In this document: in pieces, positions 8,791 to 16,603 of the stretch
How the letters are laid out: the number at the start of each line of letters is the position of its first letter
How positions within the stretch are numbered: the stretch's first letter is position 1
Assembly (NCBI GenBank): GCA_963712175.1
Contig: CAVQGZ010000004.1
Span: 620,001-684,000, forward strand
Source of the DNA: CAVQGZ01 sp963712175
GTDB taxonomy: Bacteria; Actinomycetota; Actinomycetes; Jiangellales; Jiangellaceae
Direction of reading: 5' to 3'
DNA: 64,000 nucleotides
Notes under the pieces: model-generated
What the model was told of the DNA's origin: nothing
Databases searched by the model: none
Seen by the model: the letters and a program-made list of their open reading frames with translations, nothing else
Made by a program: the position numbers and the translations under genes

Positions 8791-9835
8791 ATGGCAGCTC
8801 CCGCGGATCGTGAGAAGGCCCTGGACTCCGCGCTCGCCCAGATCGACCGCCAGTTCGGCAAGGGATCGGTCATGCGCCTCGGGGACGAGGGCCGCGCCCC
8901 GGTCGACGTCATCCCCACTGGTGCCATCGGCCTCGACATCGCGCTCGGTATCGGGGGTCTGCCCCGAGGGCGGGTCGTGGAGGTCTACGGGCCTGAGTCC
9001 AGCGGCAAGACGACAGTGGCTCTGCACGCGGTCGCCAGCGCCCAGCGGCTCGGCGGCATCGCTGCGTTCATCGACGCCGAGCATGCGCTCGACCCCGACT
9101 ACGCGCAGCGACTGGGCGTCGACACCGACGCCCTGCTGGTCTCGCAGCCCGACACCGGCGAGCAGGCGCTGGAGATCGCCGACATGCTCGTGCGATCGGG
9201 CGCACTCGACATCCTGGTCATCGACTCGGTCGCTGCGCTGGTGCCTCGTGCCGAGATCGAAGGCGAGATGGGCGACTCGCACGTGGGTCTGCAGGCCAGG
9301 CTCATGAGCCAGGCGCTGCGCAAGATGACCGGTGCCCTGAGCGCGTCCGGCACGACGATGATCTTCATCAACCAGCTGCGAGAGAAGATCGGTGTCATGT
9401 TCGGCAGCCCGGAGACGACCACCGGCGGGCGGGCCCTGAAGTTCTACTCCTCGATCCGACTCGACGTGCGCCGCATCGAGACGCTCAAGGACGGCACGGC
9501 CATGGTCGGCTCTCGCACCCGGGTCAAGGTTGTCAAGAACAAGATGGCTCCCGCCGTTCCGGCAGGCCGAGTTCGACATCCTCTACGGCGAGGGGATCAG
9601 CCGCGAAGGTGGCCTGATCGACATGGGTGTCGAGCACGGCTTCGTTCGCAAGGCCGGTGCTTGGTACACGTACGAGGGCGACCAGCTGGGCCAGGGCAAG
9701 GAGAACGCCCGGCAGTTCCTCAAGGACAACCCGGACACCGCAGACGAGCTGGAGAAGAAGATCAAGGAGAAGCTCGGTGTCGGTCCACGCCTCGATGCTC
9801 CCGAGCAGACGGCGGAGCCCGAGGTCGACTTCTGA
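8791..9835 (+). CDS. recA: Recombinase RecA, reading frame broken by one extra base
   Basis: RecA forms the filament for homologous recombination and triggers LexA self-cleavage. The protein has Walker A GPESSGKTT, the MAW segment IDAEHALDPDYAQ, LVIDSVAALVP (Walker B), loop L1 EGEMGDSHVG and loop L2 FINQLREKIGVMFG. Frame 1 runs cleanly to the KNKMAP motif (about codon 253), then the expected continuation PPFRQAEFDILYGEG appears in the +1 frame and runs to the normal end EPEVDF at 9835. The break is at GCT CCC GCC around 9547-9555: dropping one base restores a 347-aa RecA. The ATG at 8791 is preferred over the GTG at 8782 (GAAGG eight bases upstream). It could be a sequencing indel, a real mutation, or +1 slippage at CCC-G. 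Confidence 0.93.
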
Positions 9836-9840
9836 GTCAC

Positions 9841-10338
9841 GTGAGCGCTGACGCCGACCCGGACGAGGTGGCACGCCTCATCGTCCTGCGACAGCTGACG
9901 CAAGGTCCGCGGACGCGAGCCCAGCTCGCGGAGGCGTGCGCCAGGCGCTCCGTCCCACCGCAGGTGAGCGACCGAGTGCTCGATCGATTCACGGAGCTGG
10001 GGCTGATCGACGACGCGTCGTTCGCTCAGGCGTGGGTGCAGTCCAGGCACGCCGGGAAAGGGCTGTCTCGCAAGGCCCTACGGTTCGAGCTACGTCGTCG
10101 CGGGGTCGCCGACGACGTGATCGACGGCGCGCTGGAGCAGGTCGGAGGCGACGACGAGCGTGCGGCTGCGACGGCCCTCGTCAGGTCGAGGGTGGCTGGG
10201 CTGGCTCGCTACGACCGGGCGACGCAGACGCGGCGACTGCAGGGGCTGCTGGCCAGGCGTGGGTACTCCGCAGGGCTGGCCGCAGCCGTGGTTCGCGAGG
10301 TCCTGGGAGACCCGGTCGGCCAGGACGTCTGGCCTTAG
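9841..10338 (+). CDS. recX: Regulatory protein RecX
   Basis: A 165-aa all-helical protein made of three-helix RecX repeats: LIVLRQLTQGPRTRAQL, then YVDDAS-like LGLIDDASFAQAWVQSR, KGLSRKALRFELRRRGV, and a C-terminal repeat ending LGDPVGQDVWP. RecX binds within the RecA filament groove and limits recombinase and coprotease activity. The GTG at 9841 starts 5 nt after the recA stop, so the genes are co-transcribed and translationally close. Because of the recA frame break, the upstream recA frame reads without a stop into recX; I treat the two as separate genes, as in all relatives. Confidence 0.92.
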   Translation: MSADADPDEVARLIVLRQLTQGPRTRAQLAEACARRSVPPQVSDRVLDRFTELGLIDDASFAQAWVQSRHAGKGLSRKALRFELRRRGVADDVIDGALEQVGGDDERAAATALVRSRVAGLARYDRATQTRRLQGLLARRGYSAGLAAAVVREVLGDPVGQDVWP

Positions 10339-10358
10339 GGCCCCACGACGTGCCACCG

Positions 10359-10364
10359 TATAGT
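10359..10364 (+). promoter_or_regulatory. -10 element upstream of the alpha/beta hydrolase gene
   Basis: TATAGT lies 14 bp downstream of recX's stop codon region and upstream of the hydrolase start; no clear -35 is visible, as is common for actinobacterial promoters. Confidence 0.4.
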
Positions 10365-10401
10365 CGGCGGCGTTGGACAACGGGTGAATCGAGGCTTGCC
10401 G

Positions 10402-11343
10402 ATGTCGCTGATGGCGGTGCCGGAGATGCGGACCGTGCGCATCCACGGCCACCGGCGCTCGTTCGTGATCGCTGGTGAGGGCCCGGCGTTGCTGGCTATT
10501 CACGGCATCGGGCACGACCACCGGACATGGCTGCCGTCGCTACCCGCGCTCGCCAAGAGCTTCACCGTGATTGCCCCTGACCTGCTCGGGCACGGGTCGT
10601 CGGACAAGCCGCGCGCCGACTACAGCATGGGTGGCTTCGCCAACGGCATGCGTGACCTGCTTACCGTGCTCGGCATCAACCGGGCGACGGTCGTCGGGAA
10701 CAGCCTGGGCGGCGGAGTCGCGATGCAGTTCGCCTACCAGTTCCCCGAGCGCACGGAGCGCGTGGTCCTGGTGGCCGCCGGTGGCCTGGGCAAGTCGGTG
10801 AACCCGCTCCTGCGGACGCTGTCCGTTCCGGGGGCTGACTCGGCGATCGCCCTGGCGACGGCTCCTGGGCTCCGCCAGGTCGTCACCAGAGGGATGATCG
10901 GGCTGAAGCAGACTGGTCTCCCCTTTACGCAGGATCTCGCCGGCCTGTCCGACGTGTACAACAACCTGGCCGACGCAGGCGCCCGTCGAGCCTTCCTGCA
11001 CACGTTGCGTGGCGTCGTCGACCGACGCGGGCAAGCCGTCAGCATGATCGACCGCGCCTATCTCGCCCGCGACATGCCGACGCTCATCGTGTGGGGCGAG
11101 AAGGACGTCGTGCTGCCTGTGAAGCACGCCTGGGCTGCGGCTCAGCTGCTGCCCGGGTGCCGTTTCGAGGTGCTGCGCGACGCCGGCCACATGCCCCAGG
11201 AGGACGCACCTGCGCGCTTCGCCGAGGTCGTGACGAGGTTCGTCCAGGAGACGAAGCCCTCGACCTACGACCCGTCGACCTGGCGGCGGCGACTGATCGA
11301 CGGACCTCCACCCCGGCGCACCGTGGTCAAGGCCAGCGCCTGA
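10402..11343 (+). CDS. Alpha/beta-fold hydrolase
   Basis: A 313-aa alpha/beta hydrolase. It has the oxyanion HGIGHDHRTW motif, PDLLGHGSSDKP, the nucleophile elbow GNSLGG (Ser), an acidic residue in WGEKDVVLP and the catalytic His in DAGHMPQEDAP. The pattern resembles esterases, lipases and meta-cleavage-type hydrolases rather than dehalogenases (Ser, not Asp, nucleophile). It ends in a basic, proline-containing tail (WRRRLIDGPPPRR). Two starts are possible: GTG at 10384 or ATG at 10402; the latter has GAGG seven bases upstream. It stands alone between recX and rny. Substrate is unknown. Confidence 0.85.
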   Translation: MSLMAVPEMRTVRIHGHRRSFVIAGEGPALLAIHGIGHDHRTWLPSLPALAKSFTVIAPDLLGHGSSDKPRADYSMGGFANGMRDLLTVLGINRATVVGNSLGGGVAMQFAYQFPERTERVVLVAAGGLGKSVNPLLRTLSVPGADSAIALATAPGLRQVVTRGMIGLKQTGLPFTQDLAGLSDVYNNLADAGARRAFLHTLRGVVDRRGQAVSMIDRAYLARDMPTLIVWGEKDVVLPVKHAWAAAQLLPGCRFEVLRDAGHMPQEDAPARFAEVVTRFVQETKPSTYDPSTWRRRLIDGPPPRRTVVKASA

Positions 11344-11368
11344 GGATCGGTACGCGCGCCGCGTCGCC

Positions 11369-11397
11369 TTGACCCCCACCAGTGCGCTTCGTAGCCT
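11369..11397 (+). promoter_or_regulatory. Sigma-70-type promoter of rny
   Basis: TTGACC (11369-11374), a 17-bp spacer and TAGCCT (11392-11397) form a good primary-sigma promoter, predicting a 5' leader of about 200 nt before the rny GTG. I see no recognisable riboswitch in that leader. Confidence 0.5.
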
Positions 11398-11605
11398 CGA
11401 CCTATCACCCCGCCTGACGGCGGTCACGAATCACCAACGATGTGACGGCGACCAGTACGAGCACCACCTGAACAACAGAACACCAGGTCAATGGCCGTGT
11501 GGCCCCACCCGGGCCGCACACGTCTCCTCGTTCGTGCCTCCGGCTGTCTCCGGCGGTGGTGCGAGGTCGAGCCGACTGGCTCGTCCCGAACGACAGGAGA
11601 CTGCT

Positions 11606-13198
11606 GTGACCACCGTTGAGATCATCCTTGTGGTCCTCGGTACAGCCGCCCTGGCCTTGCTCGGCGTGATCGCATGGAGACTGTCCCGACCAAGCTCACG
11701 GTCGACCCCCACTCCGGAGGCCGACCGCCCCGACCTTGACGAGATGCGGGCCGAGGCGGAGCGCGTCCGCTTGCGGGCCCAGCGGGAGGCGGACGAGATC
11801 CGCCGTACCGCCGACGAGTCGGCGACACATGCGATCGCGATGCGCGACGAGGCCGAGGGCGAGGTTCGAGGACTTCGTGACGACATCCGTGAGCAGCGAC
11901 TGGACATCGAGCGTCGCGAGCACCGCATCACCGAGCGGGAGGAGCGGCTGGCGGAGGAGACCCGTTATCTCGAGCAGCGCAGTCGAGCACTGGGGGAGCG
12001 CGAGACCGAGCTCGAGCAGCGGGCGGACCAGCTGCGCCGGCTCGACGCCGAGCGCCTCGAGGTGCTCGAGCGCACCGCCGGGCTCACGGCCGAGCAGGCC
12101 AAGGACGAGCTCGTGGCCAGCGTGGAGACCCAGGCGAAGCGCGAGGCCACCATCGTGGCCCGCGAGATCGAGCGGGCCGCCCAGGACGAGGGGGAGCGGC
12201 GGGCGCGCCAGATCGTCGTCGGCGCCATCCAACGGGTGGCGTCCGAGCAGACCTCGGAGTCCGTCGTGTCGGTGCTGCACCTGCCCAGTGACGAGATGAA
12301 GGGACGCATCATCGGCCGGGAAGGCCGCAACATCCGCACCTTCGAGCAGGTGACAGGCGTCAACCTCATCATCGACGACACGCCGGAGGCGGTGCTGCTG
12401 TCCTGCTTCGACCCCGTGCGTCGGGAGGTGGCACGCATGGCTCTCGAGGCCCTCGTGCAGGACGGTCGCATCCACCCTCAGCGCATCGAGGACCAGGTGG
12501 AGCGCAGCCAGAAGGAGGTCGACGAGGTCTGCGTCCGGGCGGCCGAGGACGCGTTGGCCGACGTGGGGATCACCGACCTGCACCCCGATCTCGTCCCCGT
12601 GCTGGGGCGTCTGCGGTACCGCACGAGCTACGGCCAGAACGTCCTCAAGCACCTCGTCGAGTCCGGTCACATCGCCGGTCTCATGGCGGCCGAGCTCGGG
12701 ATGGACGTCGAGCTCATGACCAGGTGCGCCTTCCTCCACGACATCGGCAAGGCCCTGACGCACGAGACGGAGGGCAGCCACGCGATCGTGGGCGCTGACC
12801 TGGCGCGGCGATACGGGGAGTCCGAGGAGGTCGTGCACGCGATCGAGGCCCACCACAACGAGGTCGAGCCCCAGACGGTCGAGGCCGTCCTCACCCAGGC
12901 CGCCGACGCTGTCTCGGGCGGGCGCCCGGGGGCGCGCCGGGAGTCCCTGGAGTCCTACATCAAGCGGTTGGAGCGTCTCGAGGAGGTCGCCAAGACCCAC
13001 GAGGGGGTCCAGAAGGTCTTCGCCATGCAGGCCGGTCGTGAGGTGCGAGTCATGGTTCAACCCGACGTGGTGGACGACCTAGCCGCGCAGGTGCTGGCGC
13101 GCGACATCGCCAAGCAGGTCGAGGAGGAGCTCACCTACCCCGGCCAGATCCGGATCACCGTGGTGCGGGAGTCGCGGGCCAGCGAGTTCGCGCGCTGA
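11606..13198 (+). CDS. rny: Ribonuclease Y
   Basis: A 530-aa membrane-anchored endoribonuclease that initiates mRNA decay. It has an N-terminal membrane segment (EIILVVLGTAALALLGVIAW), a long coiled coil rich in Glu/Arg (roughly residues 35-190), a KH domain with GRIIGREGRNI and an HD phosphohydrolase domain with FLHDIGKA (metal-binding HD) and AIEAHHNEVEP. The start is the GTG at 11606, which has AGGAGA 5 nt upstream and places the membrane segment at the extreme N-terminus as in homologues; upstream in-frame sequence is the leader. It lies downstream of recX, a common actinobacterial arrangement. Confidence 0.93.
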   Translation: MTTVEIILVVLGTAALALLGVIAWRLSRPSSRSTPTPEADRPDLDEMRAEAERVRLRAQREADEIRRTADESATHAIAMRDEAEGEVRGLRDDIREQRLDIERREHRITEREERLAEETRYLEQRSRALGERETELEQRADQLRRLDAERLEVLERTAGLTAEQAKDELVASVETQAKREATIVAREIERAAQDEGERRARQIVVGAIQRVASEQTSESVVSVLHLPSDEMKGRIIGREGRNIRTFEQVTGVNLIIDDTPEAVLLSCFDPVRREVARMALEALVQDGRIHPQRIEDQVERSQKEVDEVCVRAAEDALADVGITDLHPDLVPVLGRLRYRTSYGQNVLKHLVESGHIAGLMAAELGMDVELMTRCAFLHDIGKALTHETEGSHAIVGADLARRYGESEEVVHAIEAHHNEVEPQTVEAVLTQAADAVSGGRPGARRESLESYIKRLERLEEVAKTHEGVQKVFAMQAGREVRVMVQPDVVDDLAAQVLARDIAKQVEEELTYPGQIRITVVRESRASEFAR

Positions 13199-13240
13199 CC
13201 GATCGCCCGTCGTCCACCACACGCAGGGTGGAGAGCCGAC

Positions 13241-14116
13241 TCACTCGCGGCCTAGCGGGACGACCGGCTCGACCTCCTCGGCCTTGGGGTCGACGACCAC
13301 CTTGGGGTTGCGGCTCGTCCGCTTGTCGAGGTAGCGGGCCAGGAGCGACAGGGCCAGGTTCACCGTGATGTACATGGCGGCGACACCGACGTAGATCTGA
13401 AGCCCGTAGCGGGGACCCAGGAACTCCACGATCGAACGGCCCTGGCGCAGCAGCTCGAAGTAGCCGATGACGAAGCCCAGCGAGGTGTCCTTGAGCAGGG
13501 TCACCAGCTGCGAGACGATCGCGGGCAGCATCCGGCGGACGGCCTGCGGCACCAGGATGAGGCGCATGAGCTGGGTCTTGCGCAGCCCCAGCGCATAGCC
13601 CGCCTCGGACTGGCCCCGGTCGATCGACAAGATCCCCGCGCGGAAAATCTCCGCGAGGACCGCCATGTTGTACACGGTCAGGCCGACGACCAGGCTCCAG
13701 AACACGTTGAGGTTGATGCCGAGCTGAGGGAGGCCGAGGAAGGCGAAGAAGATCAGCAGAAGCAGCGGGATTCCACGGAAGAACTGGACGACCACGCTGA
13801 CCGGCTGGCGAACCCACGTGTGGTCGCTCAGTCGCCCCGCGGCGAGAAACGCACCGAGAATCATGGACAGCGCCATCCCGATCGCAGCAGCGCGCAGCGT
13901 GTTGAGCAGGGCGCGACCCAGGCTCTGAGGAACGCCGGACTCGGTGTCGAAGAGGATCCCCCACCGCTCGGCCTCGAGCTGGTCACTCTTGTCGAGCTGC
14001 CACAGGACCCAACCGACGAACCCGGCCACCACGAGCATGCCGACGGCGGTGCCGATGCGGACGGTGCGGCGCCCTTTCGGTCCCAGGGTGTCGTACAGGA
14101 CGGACGGCTGGCTCAC
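13241..14116 (-). CDS. gluD: Glutamate-type ABC transporter permease GluD
   Basis: A 291-aa inner-membrane permease of the HisMQ type for polar amino acids. The N-terminal membrane anchor is GTAVGMLVVAGFVGWVLW; then a periplasmic loop and five core segments follow. The EAA loop (EAGYALGLRKTQLMRLILVP) contacts the ATPase. A charged C-terminal tail (DPKAEEVEPVVPLGRE) is typical of actinobacterial GluD. It is the last gene of gluABCD, overlapping gluC by 4 bp (14113-14116), so it is translationally coupled. Specificity for glutamate/glutamine is inferred from gene order and from the binding protein. Confidence 0.9.
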   Translation of the reverse strand: MSQPSVLYDTLGPKGRRTVRIGTAVGMLVVAGFVGWVLWQLDKSDQLEAERWGILFDTESGVPQSLGRALLNTLRAAAIGMALSMILGAFLAAGRLSDHTWVRQPVSVVVQFFRGIPLLLLIFFAFLGLPQLGINLNVFWSLVVGLTVYNMAVLAEIFRAGILSIDRGQSEAGYALGLRKTQLMRLILVPQAVRRMLPAIVSQLVTLLKDTSLGFVIGYFELLRQGRSIVEFLGPRYGLQIYVGVAAMYITVNLALSLLARYLDKRTSRNPKVVVDPKAEEVEPVVPLGRE

Positions 14117-14764
14117 CGCAGCACCACCACCCTGCGCTCGACCACGCCGAGCAGCAGCCCGGACGGGATGGTGAGAAGCAGGTACCCGGTCGCCGACCCC
14201 GCGAAGACCGCGATGACGTCGGCGGGGTAGGTGTTGACCAGACGCGTGGCGACGGCTGTGAGCTCAGTGATCGCGAATGCCGCGCCGATCGACGAGTTCT
14301 TCACCATGGCGATCCACACGTTGCCCAGCGGCGGAACCACGGTTCGGAATGCCTGCGGGAGCACGACCAGACTCAGCGTCTGGGTGAACGTCAGCCCGAT
14401 GGCCCGCGCCGCCTCAGCCTGACCGGCGGCCACCGAGTTGATACCCGACCGCACTGCCTCGCACACGAAGGCCGCCGTGTACAGGCCCAGCGCGAAGACA
14501 CCCGCGACGAAGAAGGAGCGGCAAGGTGATGTCGATCAGCGGAAGCGCGAAGACCGCGAAGAACCAGACCACCGTCAGCGGGGTGTTGCGAAACGTCTCG
14601 ACGTAGAACGTGCCGAGAGCCTGCAGGGGAGGGATCGGCGAGACGCGGAACGCGGCCAGCAGCGTGCCCAGCGTGAAGGCGAGCAGCCCAGCCAGGACGC
14701 TGAGACCGAGGGTCGTCAAGAACCCCGACCAGTAGAGGTCGAGGTTCTCGACGATCGCGGTCAT
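14113..14764 (-). CDS. gluC: Glutamate-type ABC transporter permease GluC, frame broken by one extra base
   Basis: This is the partner HisMQ-type permease. The N-terminal part (MTAIVENLDLYWSGFLTTLG to ALPLIDITLPL) is in one frame, and the remainder (FFVAGVFALGLYTAAFVCEA through ERRVVVLR) is in another. The switch lies in the codons around 14513-14519, at CTCCTTCTTC on the coding strand; removing one C gives a continuous protein of about 216 aa with the EAA loop (EAARAIGLTFTQTLSLVVLP) intact. Every other gene of the operon is intact. An assembly indel is the simplest reading; a genuine loss would disable the importer, since the GluC/GluD dimer forms the channel. Confidence 0.85.
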
Positions 14765-14797
14765 GGCCGGCGTTCCGACGTCTCTTCCGCGGTGCCC

Positions 14798-15715
14798 CTA
14801 GTAGCGGTCGACGGCCGGCGGCTCCGGCGTCTCGGCGAAGGCACCCGCCGTGGAGTCCCACGCCTCGGCCCAGCGGCCATCCTCGTAGGCTGCTTCGAGC
14901 ACGTCGTTGATGAACGAGCGGAACTCGTCATCCCCCTTGGCCACGCCGATGCCGTAGGGCTCCTCGGTGAACGGGTTGTCGACCAGCTCGAACGACTCGG
15001 GGTCCTGCGCGATGATTCCCAGCAGGATCACGTTGTCGGTCGTCACGCTGTCGACCTGGCCGTTCTTGAGAGCCTCGGAGCACTTGCTGTAGACGTCGAA
15101 GAGGGTGATGTCGGCGTCGGGGTAGTTCGTGCGGATGTTCTCGGCCGGAGTCGAGCCCTCGACCGAGCACGTCGTCGTGCCGGCGAGGTCGTCGGGGCCG
15201 GTGATCCCGAGAGGGTTGCCGCTGGCGACCATGATGTCCTGACCGGCCTGGTAGTAGGGCCCCGCGAAGTCGATGATCTCCTTGCGGTCGTCGTTGATCG
15301 TGTAGGTGGCCACGACGTAGTCGACGCGGCCTTCCTCCAGGAACGGCTCGCGGTTGGCGGAGACGGTCTCGGTCCAGGTGATGCCGTCATCGGCGATCCC
15401 CAGCTCCTCGGCGATGATCTTGGCCACCTCGACGTCGAAGCCCTCCGGCTCGTTCGTCGCCGGGTTCAGCAGGCCGAAGCCGGCCTGGTCGAACTTCGTG
15501 CCGATGGTCACCTCACCTGCGGCGGAGAGCGCTGCCATCGTGGAGCCCTCGGGGAAGTCGGCCCCGGCGGCTTCGCCACCGGTGTCCTCGGTCGATTCGG
15601 CCTCGTCGCCGGCTGCGGCGCTGTCACTGTCGTCGCTGGAGCACGCGGCCAGGCTCACGGCGAGCGCGGCCGCTCCGGCGAACGCCAGAAGCCGGTGTGC
15701 GGGTCGTCGGGTCAT
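14798..15715 (-). CDS. gluB: Glutamate ABC transporter substrate-binding lipoprotein GluB
   Basis: A 305-aa extracellular solute-binding protein (family 3). The N-terminus has a basic stretch, a hydrophobic core (LLAFAGAAALAVSLAAC) and a lipobox LAAC, so it is lipid-anchored after signal peptidase II cleavage. An acidic, low-complexity linker (SSDDSDSAAAGDEAESTED) follows. The bilobed domain has GTKFDQAGFGLL, EGFDVEVAKIIAEELG and VSANREPFLEEGRVDYVVATYTI, which resemble glutamate-binding GluB. The ATG at 15715 is chosen because GGAGGG lies 8 nt upstream; the ATG at 15733 would precede that Shine-Dalgarno. Confidence 0.92.
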   Translation of the reverse strand: MTRRPAHRLLAFAGAAALAVSLAACSSDDSDSAAAGDEAESTEDTGGEAAGADFPEGSTMAALSAAGEVTIGTKFDQAGFGLLNPATNEPEGFDVEVAKIIAEELGIADDGITWTETVSANREPFLEEGRVDYVVATYTINDDRKEIIDFAGPYYQAGQDIMVASGNPLGITGPDDLAGTTTCSVEGSTPAENIRTNYPDADITLFDVYSKCSEALKNGQVDSVTTDNVILLGIIAQDPESFELVDNPFTEEPYGIGVAKGDDEFRSFINDVLEAAYEDGRWAEAWDSTAGAFAETPEPPAVDRY

Positions 15716-15733
15716 GCTGGTTCCCTCCGTCAT

Positions 15734-15752
15734 GCTGCAGCCTCGCTGCAGC
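15734..15752 (-). other. Hairpin in the gluA-gluB spacer
   Basis: GCTGCAG-CCTCG-CTGCAGC forms a 7-bp stem with a 5-nt loop between gluA and gluB. Such hairpins often raise expression of the binding-protein gene relative to the ATPase by protecting mRNA ends or partially terminating transcription. No U-tract follows. Confidence 0.45.
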
Positions 15753-15754
15753 GG

Positions 15755-16504
15755 CTAGTGAGTGAGGATCTTGCTCAAGAAATCCTTGGCGCGGGACGAC
15801 TGGGGGTTGGAGAAGAACTGCTCCGGGCTCGCCTGCTCGACGATCTCGCCGTCGGACATGAAGATGACACGGTGAGCGGCGGCTCGGGCGAAGCCCATCT
15901 CGTGCGTGATGACGATCATCGTCATGCCGTCCTTGGCCAGGGCGATCATGACGTCGAGTACTTCGTTGATCATCTCCGGGTCGAGTGCAGATGTCGGCTC
16001 GTCGAACAGCATCAGCTTGGGCTCCATGGCCAGCGCCCGGGCGATGGCCACTCGCTGCTGCTGCCCGCCGGAGAGCTGAGCCGGGAACTTGTGGGACTGG
16101 TCGGCGACGCCGACGCGCTCGAGGAGCTTGCGCGCCCGCTCGACGGAGTCTGACTTGGACCACTTGCGGACCTTCATCGGACCGAGGGTCACGTTGTCCT
16201 GCACGGTCTTGTGAGCGAACAGGTTGAACGACTGGAACACCATGCCAACCTCGGAGCGCAGCGCCGCCAACGGGCGTCCCTCCGCAGGCATCGGCTTGCC
16301 GTCCACGGTGATCGTGCCGGAGTCGATGGGCTCCAGGGCGTTGATCGTGCGGCAGAGCGTCGACTTGCCCGACCCCGACGGGCCGATGACCACGACCACC
16401 TCGCCAGGGGCGACGCTCAGGTTGATGTCCTTGAGGACATGCAGGTCACCGAAGTGCTTCTCGACGTGCTCCATCGTCACGAGCGGTTCGGTCGACGTGT
16501 TCAT
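15755..16504 (-). CDS. gluA: Glutamate ABC transporter ATP-binding protein GluA
   Basis: A 249-aa ATPase of the polar amino acid importer family. It contains Walker A GPSGSGKST, the Q-loop VFQSFNLFAHKTVQDN, signature LSGGQQQR, Walker B LMLFDEPTSALDPE and the switch His in VITHEMG. It is the first gene of gluABCD. The start ATG at 16504 lies 7 nt after a TAGTGT -10 element (16512-16517), giving a leaderless-type start that agrees with the length of homologues; the longer in-frame extension to 16534 would include the promoter. It is transcribed divergently from miaB. Confidence 0.93.
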   Translation of the reverse strand: MNTSTEPLVTMEHVEKHFGDLHVLKDINLSVAPGEVVVVIGPSGSGKSTLCRTINALEPIDSGTITVDGKPMPAEGRPLAALRSEVGMVFQSFNLFAHKTVQDNVTLGPMKVRKWSKSDSVERARKLLERVGVADQSHKFPAQLSGGQQQRVAIARALAMEPKLMLFDEPTSALDPEMINEVLDVMIALAKDGMTMIVITHEMGFARAAAHRVIFMSDGEIVEQASPEQFFSNPQSSRAKDFLSKILTH

Positions 16505-16511
16505 CGATCGG

Positions 16512-16517
16512 ACACTA
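16512..16517 (-). promoter_or_regulatory. -10 element of gluABCD (leaderless type)
   Basis: TAGTGT on the minus strand, 7 nt before the gluA ATG at 16504, with no Shine-Dalgarno in between. Confidence 0.5.
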
Positions 16518-16589
16518 CCCACAACTGCGGGCAACGGTTGAGCAGGTGAAGATCACGATCCGAGCACGATCGAGCGTGCGCAGGCCCCG

Positions 16590-16595
16590 TATCCT
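16590..16595 (+). promoter_or_regulatory. -10 element of miaB (leaderless type)
   Basis: TATCCT is followed by 8 nt and the miaB ATG at 16604; no ribosome-binding site lies between. Confidence 0.5.
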
Positions 16596-16603
16596 TGACC
16601 GGG

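Noticed and set aside
8791..9835. An intein in recA
   Set aside because: RecA has its normal length once the one-base defect is removed; no inserted splicing domain is present.
8791..10338. A natural RecA-RecX fusion protein
   Set aside because: The fusion uses the wrong frame for the last third of RecA (Arg-rich, non-homologous), while the correct RecA end is in the +1 frame and stops 5 nt before the recX start.
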